A stretch of DNA of 64,000 bases from Saprospiraceae bacterium (GCA_028280415.1 JANQLV010000005.1:1-64000), one strand, 5' to 3'; shown: positions 26,509 through 36,142, counted from the first letter of the stretch. A program made the numbers and translations. The notes: generated from the letters alone by a model not told the origin.

Positions 26509-26543
26509 AATCCCAAATCCGTTATTCGGATTTGGGATTTTTT
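26509..26543 (+). terminator. Intrinsic terminator of the exbB-exbD-exbD-tonB operon
   Basis: AATCCCAAATCCG (26509-26521) and CGGATTTGGGATT (26527-26539) form a perfect 13-base stem with a 5-base loop, followed by T. It lies 44 bases past the tonB stop. Confidence 0.92.
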
Positions 26544-27057
26544 ATGCCTGGAACCTAATTCATTAATATAAAAATATTTTACTCAGACATAATTTTCTTT
26601 TAAATAAAAATAGGCAGGCAGCAAATGTTCTTAATACCTCATTTTGAGCCGGGCTTTTTGGGAATACACAAATGTCACAAGGCAAGTATAAAGAAGTCAT
26701 CAGTATGCCCAGACTTGTATTGAATTCTGGCGTATATGATTCCGCACTATCTATTCCCTGTACAATTTGCCAGTGGGGCAGTGGGAACCCTGAAAACAAG
26801 CTTGCAGCTAGGCCCATCGGGGATTACTACAAATTCAAGGGACACCATCTTCCCTTTGCTGAGTTTGCTGATCTTTTGGAAAATAATGATGGGACATACC
26901 GATGAAAAGCGGCGTTTGCTCCTTGTTCAGGATTGGTTTATTGATAATGTTATAGAACTGATTCAAACAGTTGGGCCACATATGTTGTTAAACTATATAA
27001 AGGAGAAAGGATAACACAAATAATTTTACGTTTCATACATATACATAAGTAAATTCA
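26544..27057 (+). other. Unexplained plus-strand unit between two terminators
   Basis: Two overlapping plus-strand frames (26672-26905, 77 codons; 26736-27014, 92 codons) lie here, neither with a recognised family. The first encodes GDYYKFKGHHLPFAEF near its end and looks fairly protein-like. The stretch begins after the tonB terminator and ends at another terminator, so it is probably transcribed. A small gene, a decayed gene or a non-coding RNA are all possible. Confidence 0.35.
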
Positions 27058-27090
27058 AACGCATCTGTCAATAGCAGGTGCGTTCTTTGT
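27058..27090 (+). terminator. Hairpin terminator downstream of the unexplained unit
   Basis: AACGCATCTG (27058-27067) pairs with CAGGTGCGTT (27075-27084) with one U-G pair, followed by the moderately T-rich CTTTGT. The T-run is weak, so confidence is moderate. No recognised gene precedes it on this strand after tonB. Confidence 0.5.
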
Positions 27091-27176
27091 GTCTATGAAA
27101 AATTAAAATATAATTAATCATTCTGCTAAGAAATAAGAAGGGTACTTTTTCTAGTTTAGCCGATCAAAAAACTATT

Positions 27177-28277
27177 ATGGCTAATAAACTCTACTTGTTA
27201 ATTATTCTGTTTTCCGCTTTTTTTCTGTCTGCCTGCAATAAATCCCTAAAGAAACTGGAATCCCAGGGACCTGCCAAAAATATTATTTTGCTTATTGGCG
27301 ATGGGATGGGACTGGCACAAGTGTCCTGTGCTTATTATTTCGGGGACGAAACACCTAATTTCTCCCGTTTTAAATATATTGGCTTACACCAAAATCAACC
27401 TGTCGGAAATAAAATAACGGACTCTGCATCGGGAGCGACTGCTTTTGCCACCGGCTATAAATCCTACAATGCTGCCATAGGTGTAGATCAGGATACTATT
27501 GCCAGAGAAACCATCTTGGAATGGGCCGCTGAACGTCAAAAAAGTACTGGCCTGATCGCTACCAGTTCCATTACTCATGCTACACCTGCCAGTTTTTACG
27601 CCCATGTAAAAGATCGAAACTTGCATGAGGAGATCGCCAGTGACTTTGTAAAAGCAAGCATTGATTTTGCAGCAGGTGGAGGCTATCAGTTTTTTAATCA
27701 AAGAAAGGATGGCAAAAACCTTTTGACGGAATTAGAAAATAAAGGTGTTGAAGTAGATACCAACTCTATTGGAAGCGATTTAAAATTTGGAAACCCCTAT
27801 GCCTATTTTTTAGCACCGGACAGTTTGCACAGCATTAGAGGAGGCAGGGGTGATTTCCTGGAGCGGGCCACTTCGACAGCTTTGGATTATTTATCAAAAG
27901 ATAATGATGGTTTCTTCCTGATGATAGAAGGTTCTCAAATTGATTGGGGAGGGCATAGAAACGATGCTAAATATGTTATTGATGAAGTCCTTGATTTTGA
28001 CAAAGCAGTTGGACTTGCACTGGACTTTGCTCAAAAAGATGGTAATACATTAGTTATTGTCACTGCTGACCATGAAACCGGTGGTATGTCTTTGTCGGCT
28101 GCTAAAGTGTTTGGACAAAGAGAATATGGAGCAATCAATCCTACCTTCTCTACTGGCGGCCACTCGGCTTCGCTGATTCCGGTATTTGCTTATGGTAAAG
28201 GTGCAGAGCAGTTCTTGGGAATTTATCAGAATAATGATCTATTCTTTAAAATGAAGAAATGTTTTGAGTTAAAATAA
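27177..28277 (+). CDS. Alkaline phosphatase (PhoA family) lipoprotein
   Basis: 366 residues. A lipoprotein signal peptide ends LSAC (Cys20), so the enzyme is membrane-anchored. Metal and active-site motifs follow the PhoA pattern: LLIGDGMG (Asp42), the nucleophile Ser83 in ITDSASGATAFATG, VTADHETGGM, and the zinc histidine in STGGHSASLIPVFAYG. It hydrolyses phosphomonoesters outside the cytoplasm, supplying phosphate. Slightly shorter than E. coli PhoA, as is common for Bacteroidota members. It stands alone, upstream of folC. Confidence 0.9.
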   Translation: MANKLYLLIILFSAFFLSACNKSLKKLESQGPAKNIILLIGDGMGLAQVSCAYYFGDETPNFSRFKYIGLHQNQPVGNKITDSASGATAFATGYKSYNAAIGVDQDTIARETILEWAAERQKSTGLIATSSITHATPASFYAHVKDRNLHEEIASDFVKASIDFAAGGGYQFFNQRKDGKNLLTELENKGVEVDTNSIGSDLKFGNPYAYFLAPDSLHSIRGGRGDFLERATSTALDYLSKDNDGFFLMIEGSQIDWGGHRNDAKYVIDEVLDFDKAVGLALDFAQKDGNTLVIVTADHETGGMSLSAAKVFGQREYGAINPTFSTGGHSASLIPVFAYGKGAEQFLGIYQNNDLFFKMKKCFELK

Positions 28278-28557
28278 GCCCATTTCCTCTCATGCATCGC
28301 AACTTAAATTAAAATAATACCAAAAAGATTTGTTTTCTGATTTTTCGAAAGGCGATTCTTGTCCCAGAGTTCAGGTGTTTATACGATTAAGTACTAAATT
28401 CGCATTTTGTTTTAGATGCCGTGAAATATGCTGTTCAAAAGTAGGGCGTTTCGATTTAGAAGAGCACTTGTCTTGTATCGCTTTTATTTCGCATCTTGGA
28501 ACACAAATCTTCATTATTTGATAATCAACAGATTAGTAAAGGTTTTCGCCTTAGAAT
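28278..28557. other. Intergenic region before folC
   Basis: 280 bases. A 63-codon frame from a TTG at 28330 has an unusual Cys/Phe-rich product and no family resemblance, so I do not call it. The 17-base string at 28296-28312 repeats one near the left edge of the window. Confidence 0.35.
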
Positions 28558-29856
28558 ATGAGAAAGATTGATCAGAATTTTCGTGCAGCATTAGATTTTT
28601 TGTATACGCAGCTTCCCATGTTTCAGCGAGTAGGGAAGACGGCATTCAAAAAGGATTTGACAAATATTCGAAAGCTCTGTAAAGCTTTGGGTAATCCGCA
28701 TAAATCACTCAAAGCTATCCATATCGCCGGTACGAATGGTAAAGGATCAACGGCCCATTTGATAGCAAGTATTTTTCAGGCCAAAGGTTATAAAACAGGG
28801 GTTTACACTTCCCCTCATTACAAGGATTTTCGGGAACGGATCAAGATAAACGGTACATTATGTACAAAATCATTTGTAATTGACTTTGTACAAAAGAACC
28901 GGGCCGTTTTTGCATCAATTCAACCTTCTTTTTTTGAAATAACCGTAGCAATGGCTTTCGAATATTTCAGGAAAGAAAGAGTGGATATTGCCATTATTGA
29001 AACCGGATTGGGAGGAAGACTGGACAGTACCAATGTTATTCGTCCGGTTCTAAGTGTGATTACTAATATCAGCTTTGATCACCAGCAGTTTTTGGGAAAT
29101 ACTTTGCCTTTGATCGCTAAAGAAAAAGCAGGGATCATTAAAAAAAATGTACCGGTAGTGATTGGAGAAGAGCAAAAAGAAGTGAAATTTGTTTTTAAAA
29201 CCGTTGCAGAAAAAAAGAACGCTCCAATTTCCTTTGCCAGTAGAACTTTTCGCCTGAATTTGCTTAAAGAGGACCTTGAATATTCTTATTATGATGTTTA
29301 TAAAAATGAAAAACTTCATTTTAAAAAACTAAAAGTCAATCTTCACGGGACTTTTCAACATAAAAATATTGCTACGACCTTAAAAACACTCGATGCCTTA
29401 CCGCCAACATTTTCCTTTTCGGAAAAAGATATTCGCAAAGGCCTGGAGCAGTTGAAAAGCTTAACTTATTATCTGGGGCGGTGGCAAATTCTCGCACAAA
29501 AACCATTGACAATCTGTGACAGTGCACATAATGAGGCTGGTTTGAAAATGATTAAACGCTCCTTGGATAAAATTTCCAGAGAGAAGCTACACTTCATTTT
29601 CGGTACAGTCAATGACAAAGACACCGATATGATGCTGAGTTTATTACCAAAAGATGCCAGGTACTATTTTGCCAAAGCTGACATTCCCCGGGGACTGGAT
29701 GCCAAGGTGCTCATGGTAAAGGCAAAAACGAAAGGACTCAAGGGAAGAGCTTACACTTCGGTTGCTAATGCCCTGAAAGCAGCCAGACGGGCCGCTTCAG
29801 AGAATGATTTGATTTTTGTTGGAGGTAGCATTTTCGTAGTGGCTGAAGTGTTGTAA
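28558..29856 (+). CDS. folC: Bifunctional folylpolyglutamate synthase / dihydrofolate synthase
   Basis: 432 residues, normal for FolC. The ATP P-loop HIAGTNGKGST (GTNGKGS 58-64), substrate-binding YTSPHYKDFRERI, the metal-site region ETGLGGRLDSTN and NISFDHQQFLG are all present, and the C-terminal Mur-ligase domain has CDSAHNEAGL. It adds glutamate to dihydropteroate and folates in the cytoplasm. It is 94 bases upstream of a membrane-protein promoter-like site, so it is probably transcribed alone. Confidence 0.94.
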   Translation: MRKIDQNFRAALDFLYTQLPMFQRVGKTAFKKDLTNIRKLCKALGNPHKSLKAIHIAGTNGKGSTAHLIASIFQAKGYKTGVYTSPHYKDFRERIKINGTLCTKSFVIDFVQKNRAVFASIQPSFFEITVAMAFEYFRKERVDIAIIETGLGGRLDSTNVIRPVLSVITNISFDHQQFLGNTLPLIAKEKAGIIKKNVPVVIGEEQKEVKFVFKTVAEKKNAPISFASRTFRLNLLKEDLEYSYYDVYKNEKLHFKKLKVNLHGTFQHKNIATTLKTLDALPPTFSFSEKDIRKGLEQLKSLTYYLGRWQILAQKPLTICDSAHNEAGLKMIKRSLDKISREKLHFIFGTVNDKDTDMMLSLLPKDARYYFAKADIPRGLDAKVLMVKAKTKGLKGRAYTSVANALKAARRAASENDLIFVGGSIFVVAEVL

Positions 29857-29994
29857 GTTTACCAGCGGAGCATAATAGATTGCAATATCAAAGTTTTATC
29901 CGGGCAATGAGAGTATTTTTTGCATTTAAAAAATAGAAACAGACAAGCCTTTGCTGTTTCTGCGATTTCCTGATAGGTATCCTCAAAAAAATTC

Positions 29995-30002
29995 TATTTT
30001 TG
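29995..30002 (+). promoter_or_regulatory. Bacteroidota-type -7 box TATTTTTG
   Basis: An exact TAnnTTTG match 8 bases before the ATG at 30011; no clear -33 TTG is seen. It would give a nearly leaderless transcript of the membrane-protein gene. Confidence 0.35.
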
Positions 30003-30010
30003 TGCCAGTC

Positions 30011-31324
30011 ATGAATGGAAATGCGAAAAGACGGAAAATTATACTGAATATATTTTTTCTGGCAATTATAGTAGAACTGGCTATGCAAAGCTTCTTACTA
30101 AATAGCCTGGGAATGTATATCAGTCCAATAGTATCGATTTTATCTGGAATTACGGTGGCGCTTACCGCTTTCTGGCTAACAGCTTTTAAAGAAGAACAGG
30201 GTTATAAAACCGATCATCAGAATCCTTCGAAGCAGTATAAAATTATGTATGGCAGTTTTGCTATCGGAGCAATTATATCTGCCGTTATTTTATATTTTAT
30301 ATTTCTGGATTTTCCAGTTGATGCAAAAGCTTCTGATATTATTCCATCTCTGGAAATGTACGTTCGACGTTTCCTCGCCGGGGAAGTGGTTTACCGGCCC
30401 CTATTTTTCGAGAGCTATGCTGTAAACCCTACTTATTTGCCGCTATTATGGGCTCCGTATATTGTTTCGGAAGTTTTGGGTATTGATTATCGCTGGACAG
30501 CTTACTTTGTTTTCCTGCTGGCTATTTTTTTGTATCAGTTGAAATTGGTAAAAAAGAATTTGCCGGTTTATGAGCTGGTGCTTAAGTCGATCATTCCCTT
30601 TGTCCTGATTATCGTTTTAGCCATATTTACGAGAAGTAATTTCGGACTTGCAGTTGAATTGCTCCCGATAGGTTTTTATTTGTTACTCACACTAAGCATT
30701 TTTGACCGGCGGCCCTGGCTGATGGCTCTTGGGATATTAATCTGCCTCTTATCCCGATATGCTTTTACTTTCTGGTTGCCGGTATACCTGTTAATCTATT
30801 GGATCGAATACGGTTTTGGCAGAGTATTTCGGGTTTCCCTTTATGTATTAGTGGGTGTGTTGGGGCTTTATGTTATTCCATTTTTATCAAAGAACTGGAC
30901 TATCCTGAAAAAGGGCCTGGATTATTATGAAACAACGGCGGTAAGGCAGTGGGAGCCTCAGATATGGCAGCCACCAGATGCGGTTCCTCACCATTTGTCG
31001 GGAGGACTAAGCCTAGCTATCTATTTTTACGGATACGAAAAGTATACTGTTAAAGATCGCTTAGCCCGGAATCGAAAAGCACATATTGCCGTTTGTGCTT
31101 TTACGGCATTACTTATCTTACTGGGATATTTTTATTACAGAAAAAGAGGGCTGGATACAAAAATGTACCTAATCATTGGTTTAAAGCTGTATCTGGTGAT
31201 TTTCTATGGCTTTTTCTATGTGCCTTTTGGATATCTGTATCAATTACCATTATTCCTTTCTATTCCCCTGATCTATAATATTTCTTTTTCAAGAAAACAA
31301 AAAGAACTCAAACCTGGGGAATAG
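30011..31324 (+). CDS. Multi-pass membrane protein, GT-C-like
   Basis: 437 residues from the ATG at 30011; a TTG 20 codons upstream is unlikely. About 11-12 hydrophobic segments span the protein. The region MYVRRFLAGEVVYRPLFF-ESYAVNPTYLPLLWAPY resembles the first large loop of GT-C glycosyltransferases and DUF2029-type mannosyltransferases, where the substrate-binding acidic residue lies. I cannot point to a diagnostic motif, so membrane glycosyltransferase is only a suggestion. Its stop lies 4 bases before that of the convergent secreted dehydrogenase gene. Confidence 0.7.
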   Translation: MNGNAKRRKIILNIFFLAIIVELAMQSFLLNSLGMYISPIVSILSGITVALTAFWLTAFKEEQGYKTDHQNPSKQYKIMYGSFAIGAIISAVILYFIFLDFPVDAKASDIIPSLEMYVRRFLAGEVVYRPLFFESYAVNPTYLPLLWAPYIVSEVLGIDYRWTAYFVFLLAIFLYQLKLVKKNLPVYELVLKSIIPFVLIIVLAIFTRSNFGLAVELLPIGFYLLLTLSIFDRRPWLMALGILICLLSRYAFTFWLPVYLLIYWIEYGFGRVFRVSLYVLVGVLGLYVIPFLSKNWTILKKGLDYYETTAVRQWEPQIWQPPDAVPHHLSGGLSLAIYFYGYEKYTVKDRLARNRKAHIAVCAFTALLILLGYFYYRKRGLDTKMYLIIGLKLYLVIFYGFFYVPFGYLYQLPLFLSIPLIYNISFSRKQKELKPGE

Positions 31325-31328
31325 TGGA

Positions 31329-34046
31329 TTATCGGATCATTAGTGTACCTTCATTTGTGCTTTCCCCATCTTTTACTCTATAGAAGTACAGACCTTTTGA
31401 TAATGCCTGAGTGATAATACTTTGTTTGAATGCGACACCTTGATTAGTGATCCATTGACTATTAATCAATTGTTTGCCGGCTGTATCATACAATTCAAGG
31501 CTTATAAGCTCAGATTTAGTACGGCTCATCTCTATGGTAAACATATCCCTGGCCGGATTCGGATAAAGAACAAAATCACCTTTGGGCGGAAAGCTGGCTT
31601 TTACACTATTGGAATAATCAAAAACCCCGTCGGGACGCACTGCCTTGATACGATAAAAATTATCTCCATTCATTGGAGCAGTATCCGTAAAGCTATAATC
31701 ACCGATACCGGAGGCGGCCACAATGCCAATTGTTTCGAAAAAAGGACTTCTTTGTATTTCATAATGTAAGACATCGTCTTCGCTGATTATATCCCAGTTT
31801 AATACAACAGACGATTCATTGACATCTGCTTGTAAATTACCAAGGGAGAAAAAATCCGGGCCGCAATAGGGAAAAATATCAACCTCTTTGGTCGTTTGTA
31901 AGCCTGCGGCATCTGAAACCGTCAATCGGACCCTAAACCAATAAGTTGCATCAATTTCACAGCCCGCCGGTGTAATTACCGCAAGTGGATTGCGTTCATA
32001 ACTAGGAGCTTCCGGATGATTATGCGAGTTGTGATGCAGAGCAGTTTGCCATTCGTAGGTCAACTCGCTGTCTGAATGTTCTATATCACTAACCTCTGCA
32101 TCCAGCCGGTAAATAGTATTCCCCTTCATGGAATAAAAACTGCTATCCCGGGGATTAATGATTTCCACTTCCGGAGGGGTATTGTTCAATGATATGATAA
32201 TTTCATCCATCCCTTCTACTTCGAGACTATCTGTGACTGTTAGTTTTACAACGAAAGGGCTTGGAGCAGAACTATTGCTGACAAACTGATGACTAGGTGC
32301 AATGTCTGTGCTTTCTGTTCCATCCCCAAAGTCCCAGTGATAAGTGATCGGTAGTCCGAAAGGATCATAAGATTGTGAGGCATCAAATTGAACGGTCAAA
32401 GGGGAAGTACCGTAAATGGTATCTGCATTGATCCTGGCAATTGGAGGCGGATTTCCTCCGTAACATATTTTATGAATCGAACCGCCATTTCGAAAGCTGA
32501 TATAATACAAGCAACCATTGATGGGGTGTTCGATCAACTGAATGATTTGCCGGGAATCATCATGAAAAGGTTCAATTTTTTCCAGTTTAAAATCTTCTCC
32601 AAAATGCATCACCTTTATCCAGCCACTATAATCAGCGTGAAAATAGAGGCCTCTATAATATTCCGGGAAATTATCTCCTTTGTAAAAAGTGCCCGCAATA
32701 CTTGAATTGCCATCAAAGAGATCGGATTCGATAGGGGAGTCTGCTGAACTGATATCTGTAGCGCTATAACTTCCATCCGTATCGAAGACCGGGACAAAAG
32801 TTTTTGTCGGAAGATTGTATTCGTTATGTCCCCAGGTCAGGACGGGCAAGGTTTCCATTCTGGGATAAGCAGATTCCGGAATAGGAACGGCATTATTACA
32901 GGGATTTGGAAAAATCCCGGTATTATCAGAGCGGGCCTCGGCATAAAGGTCCCGCAAATTGAAAAATTCCTGGGAGCAGCCGCTTCCAAAAAGCGGATTG
33001 GGAGCAAGTGGACTTTCGGGAGCAGTGCTGTTCCAAAAGCCCCAAAAAGGAATCAGGCCCTCTTTAAATGGCCAGCCAAAATTCAAACCTCCACTTCGGG
33101 CAATATTGAGTTCTTCCCATTGAGAAGCGCCTACATCTCCAATCATTAAAGTACCGGGATTACCTTCTTCCGGATTATGGCTGCCGGTATTTTCCACTAA
33201 TATCATCTTGTAGGGATTCCGAAAACCGTAGGCCCATATCCGGGATATAGCTGCCCGGGGATTATCCGGATCATAAAAGGGATTGGAAGGGATGCCATCC
33301 CCGGTTTCCGGATCAATGCGCAAAACTTTTCCTCCCAAACTACCAAGATATTGCGATTTGAAAGAGCCCATGTCTTCCTCCGGGCTGATAATTCCATCAT
33401 TTAAAGCCTGTTCTGCATATGAGCCGAATTCATTGCCTCCAATATCGACTCCCTGGTTAGAATTACCGTCTCCACAGGAAACCAGCAAAGTCCCGTCTTC
33501 TCCAAAAACCAGGCTACCAACGCCATGAGATTCATGATAGAGCGGAAAACCGGTCGAAATGGATTCCCCAAGGAGTACTCTCCGGCTGTTGGGGATCAGG
33601 GTGGTAAAATCGTTGGCCGGATCTGCTGTAAAACGACAAACCCTTCCGATGGATGCCTGAAAAGAACTGCTTGAATCGGGATGATACTGCGAGGTTCCAA
33701 AATTTAACAAATGATGTCTGTCAACGGCGTAGAGCAGATAAAAATGCCCGTTATTTATAAAATTGGGATCGAGTGTAAAGCCTAAAAGGCCATGATCCCG
33801 CCAGTTCCCCACCTCTTCCTGAATATCCAGTATGGGCGGTTCTATTTTTGTACCGCTGGAATCCGCACGATAAACACGTCCTGCTTTTTCCCAAACAAAC
33901 ATGTTTCCATTTTCATCAAAAGCCATCCCCAATGGCAGGTTCCATTCATCGCTGATGATTTGGTCGGAAAAATCGGGGGGTAATTGCCCCTTAAGTGATT
34001 GAAAGCACAGAACCAGATATAAGAAACATTTAATTTGACGGAACAT
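31329..34046 (-). CDS. Secreted glucose/sorbosone dehydrogenase-like protein with PKD and T9SS domains
   Basis: 905 residues. A signal peptide (1-20) is followed by a GSDH beta-propeller (about 30-520) with LPLGMAFDENGNMFVWEKAGRV, DHGLLGFTLDPNF, YHESHGVGSLVFGEDGTL and WAYGFRNPYKM. A PKD domain (about 545-625, YHWDFGDGTE), further Ig-like segments and a T9SS C-terminal sorting domain (about 820-905, VLYPNPARDMFTIEM) complete it. Homologous domains bind PQQ and oxidise sugars. Surface or extracellular location follows from the T9SS tail. The closest relatives are Bacteroidota PQQ-dependent sugar dehydrogenases; substrate unknown. Confidence 0.88.
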   Translation of the reverse strand: MFRQIKCFLYLVLCFQSLKGQLPPDFSDQIISDEWNLPLGMAFDENGNMFVWEKAGRVYRADSSGTKIEPPILDIQEEVGNWRDHGLLGFTLDPNFINNGHFYLLYAVDRHHLLNFGTSQYHPDSSSSFQASIGRVCRFTADPANDFTTLIPNSRRVLLGESISTGFPLYHESHGVGSLVFGEDGTLLVSCGDGNSNQGVDIGGNEFGSYAEQALNDGIISPEEDMGSFKSQYLGSLGGKVLRIDPETGDGIPSNPFYDPDNPRAAISRIWAYGFRNPYKMILVENTGSHNPEEGNPGTLMIGDVGASQWEELNIARSGGLNFGWPFKEGLIPFWGFWNSTAPESPLAPNPLFGSGCSQEFFNLRDLYAEARSDNTGIFPNPCNNAVPIPESAYPRMETLPVLTWGHNEYNLPTKTFVPVFDTDGSYSATDISSADSPIESDLFDGNSSIAGTFYKGDNFPEYYRGLYFHADYSGWIKVMHFGEDFKLEKIEPFHDDSRQIIQLIEHPINGCLYYISFRNGGSIHKICYGGNPPPIARINADTIYGTSPLTVQFDASQSYDPFGLPITYHWDFGDGTESTDIAPSHQFVSNSSAPSPFVVKLTVTDSLEVEGMDEIIISLNNTPPEVEIINPRDSSFYSMKGNTIYRLDAEVSDIEHSDSELTYEWQTALHHNSHNHPEAPSYERNPLAVITPAGCEIDATYWFRVRLTVSDAAGLQTTKEVDIFPYCGPDFFSLGNLQADVNESSVVLNWDIISEDDVLHYEIQRSPFFETIGIVAASGIGDYSFTDTAPMNGDNFYRIKAVRPDGVFDYSNSVKASFPPKGDFVLYPNPARDMFTIEMSRTKSELISLELYDTAGKQLINSQWITNQGVAFKQSIITQALSKGLYFYRVKDGESTNEGTLMIR

Positions 34047-34140
34047 TGAATTCGGACTTTTGCTGAGTATTATAAAATGCGGTATAAAAATACAATGCTT
34101 TGGTCAGAGCTGCTAAACTAATTCGGTATAATGTAACTTT

Positions 34141-34785
34141 ATGTGCGAATTTGCAAAAGGTAAATTGTGGGTTTTATTATTGTTTGGTATTACACCTTTG
34201 CTCGCACAAACGGATGATAATATCAGCTGGAATTCAGTGAAATTCGGAAAACAGATAGGTGAGTATACCAATCTAAGTTTTAGGCCGATCTTTAGGCTTG
34301 AAGAAAATCTTTCAAAATATCAAAACACCTCGGTCGATTTTGCTATAAAAACAGCACTGAGCAAAGAATGGTCGATTCAATTATTATCCAGAACCTGGTT
34401 CATTCCGGAAAGAGGAAATCGGCAATTTATCTGGACGGATATTAGTTATGTCAAAAGATATAAAGACTGGAAATTGGATAATACTTTAAGAATGCATTAT
34501 GCACTGGATATTCAGGAAAGAGATGATCCGGATTTTTTGCGCTGGAAGATTAAATTGTACGGCCCCTCATTGGAGAAACTTAGGTTTTTCCTGGGATTCG
34601 AGCCCTGGTGGCGCTTTAATGGGCAAAACTGTATTCAAAGGTGGAGATATGAACCGGGCTTGAAGTATAATTTTAGTAAACGCCTCGATATGACTTTTAC
34701 TTATCGCCGGGAAGTGACACAGGATATAAAGTCCGTTGAGAAATTGAATATATATATATTGACAATTGGCTATTCCATTCCTTAA
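34141..34785 (+). CDS. DUF2490 outer-membrane-like protein
   Basis: 214 residues. A signal peptide ends near LLAQ (about 23). The mature protein is a series of amphipathic strands, with WNSVKFGKQIGEYTNLSFRP, SIQLLSRTWF and RREVTQDIKSVEKLNIYILT, matching DUF2490, thought to be a small outer-membrane beta-barrel. It ends in YSIP. The gene is divergent from the T9SS dehydrogenase, 94 bases apart. Function unknown. Confidence 0.85.
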   Translation: MCEFAKGKLWVLLLFGITPLLAQTDDNISWNSVKFGKQIGEYTNLSFRPIFRLEENLSKYQNTSVDFAIKTALSKEWSIQLLSRTWFIPERGNRQFIWTDISYVKRYKDWKLDNTLRMHYALDIQERDDPDFLRWKIKLYGPSLEKLRFFLGFEPWWRFNGQNCIQRWRYEPGLKYNFSKRLDMTFTYRREVTQDIKSVEKLNIYILTIGYSIP

Positions 34786-34833
34786 AGGGAAGCAAGAAAT
34801 CAACTCCGCTTAAGAAGATTTCCTGCTTCTCTT
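34786..34833. terminator. Bidirectional hairpin between convergent genes
   Basis: GGGAAGCAAGAAATC (34787-34801) is nearly complementary to GATTTCCTGCTTCTC (34817-34831), a 15-base stem with two mismatches or wobbles. It sits between the DUF2490 and NTF2-like genes and can end both transcripts. Confidence 0.65.
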
Positions 34834-34843
34834 ACTGAGATAA

Positions 34844-35203
34844 TTAACTATTATATAAAAACTTTTCGCTTACGATTTTGCCATCTTTCCATTGTTGTAC
34901 AGAAACCTGAGTGTAATTGCGGTCACCCCATTCTTTATGAGTATAATCAAAACCCCACTCAACGGTGGCTACCCCCGCGTCTTCACTTACCAATACATTT
35001 TTGACCTCTGCACCTCTGAACGCCGTTAGATTGTTGACAAAGTCCTCCTCGAACTGTCGGCAGGCAGCTTTTCCTTCTCTTACCGGAAGATTATTATCCT
35101 GCATCACTACTTCTTCGGCATAAAATTTATCGAAAGCATCAAGGATTTTTCCTTCGAGAATCATGTTGTTTAATTCATTTACATTGTTTTTAATAGAACT
35201 CAT
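34844..35203 (-). CDS. SnoaL/NTF2-like protein
   Basis: 119 residues. The cone-shaped NTF2-like fold is suggested by AFDKFYAEEVVMQDN near the N-terminus, then REGKAACRQFEEDF and the strand-rich C-terminal half ending VQQWKDGKIVSEKF. SnoaL-like proteins are small enzymes or ligand-binding proteins; no catalytic set can be assigned. It has no signal peptide. An imperfect 31-base palindrome lies 18 bases upstream of the start, so it is probably repressor controlled. Confidence 0.85.
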   Translation of the reverse strand: MSSIKNNVNELNNMILEGKILDAFDKFYAEEVVMQDNNLPVREGKAACRQFEEDFVNNLTAFRGAEVKNVLVSEDAGVATVEWGFDYTHKEWGDRNYTQVSVQQWKDGKIVSEKFLYNS

Positions 35204-35220
35204 TTCTTTTAATTTTTATG

Positions 35221-35251
35221 TGATGTTAATACAATTAATGTATAAACATCA
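35221..35251. promoter_or_regulatory. 31-base operator-like palindrome before the NTF2-like gene
   Basis: TGATGTTAATACA and TGTATAAACATCA are reverse complements at 12 of 13 positions across a 5-base centre. It ends 18 bases upstream of the ATG at 35203, the usual position of a repressor site. Confidence 0.55.
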
Positions 35252-35387
35252 ATTATTTCTTTTTGTTGCCTTACGAAGAAGTTTTTTTTAAAAAACAGGG
35301 AGTAGGAATTGAGACCGGGCCTATTTATTTAGGCCATGCTCGGTCCAAGGATGCTTAGAAGATATTTCAGGAGCTTTTACCAGCCAT

Positions 35388-36101
35388 TTATTTGAAGGTA
35401 TCGAGTATATTTTCATCGCTATTAAAATCAAGTTCAGTAGCGCGCTCTCCAATATCTGGCGGTAATCTATAAAGAATTGATTCCATTTTGGAATAATCCC
35501 GAATGACTTTTACAGCCAAAAAGCAAAGAGGAATACCAAAAAGAGTACTGGCTATACCGACTTGAGAGCCTAATAAATAATCATCCGGACTGGTTGCTCT
35601 TAATAAAATCCTGGATTGAATATTACTGACTATACTGGTGATGACCCAAAACGCCCACCAAAAACCAACCAAGTACATATTGAGTTGGGTCTTAAAGTTT
35701 TCATCCCTCGCGGAAATATAATCATGCGTACGTTCATATAACTCTTTCATGATCTGGTAAGGTCTGAATAAATTTAGTATGGGAACAAACCAGCTTCCGG
35801 CCGCCCATCCTTCGGAAAAAGCCAAACCTTTCACTCTGGTATGTAAATTATAATAGGCTCTTCGAAACCATCGGATATACATAACTGCTGAAACAATATA
35901 CACGACTCCGTAAAGTATTCCGATAATACCTTCTCGCAAATCGTTCATATTGGCCCTTTCTTGTGAAACATTGAGGCCGTTTGCGATTTCCTGAAGTATA
36001 CTGATTTGCATATAGCTTGAAATCAATACCAGGAATTCTAAACAGAGAATGATCCAGATCAAAGTAATTGCAGCTTTTGCTCTTTGAGAATTATCTCTCA
36101 T
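35388..36101 (-). CDS. DUF4328 membrane protein
   Basis: 237 residues. Several hydrophobic segments occur, near residues 10-32, 52-75, 145-165 and 188-205. The YIRWFRRAYYNLHTRV and EGWAAGSWFVPILNLFRPYQ stretches are characteristic of DUF4328, where the arginine-rich loop and the WFVPILNLFRPY motif are best conserved. Function unknown. The gene is followed by 184 bases and then the NTF2-like gene on the same strand. Confidence 0.88.
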   Translation of the reverse strand: MRDNSQRAKAAITLIWIILCLEFLVLISSYMQISILQEIANGLNVSQERANMNDLREGIIGILYGVVYIVSAVMYIRWFRRAYYNLHTRVKGLAFSEGWAAGSWFVPILNLFRPYQIMKELYERTHDYISARDENFKTQLNMYLVGFWWAFWVITSIVSNIQSRILLRATSPDDYLLGSQVGIASTLFGIPLCFLAVKVIRDYSKMESILYRLPPDIGERATELDFNSDENILDTFK

Positions 36102-36142
36102 TTGATTGATGTTTTAATTTTCTGTAAAAACGAAAGTTTATC

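Noticed and set aside
80-28312. Exact 17-base string ATCGCAACTTAAATTAA shared by 80-96 and 28296-28312
   Set aside because: An AT-rich match of this length can occur by chance in 64 kb; no flanking similarity extends it.
28330-28521. 63-codon Cys/Phe-rich frame before folC
   Set aside because: TTG start, no ribosome site, no family resemblance; kept only as intergenic note.
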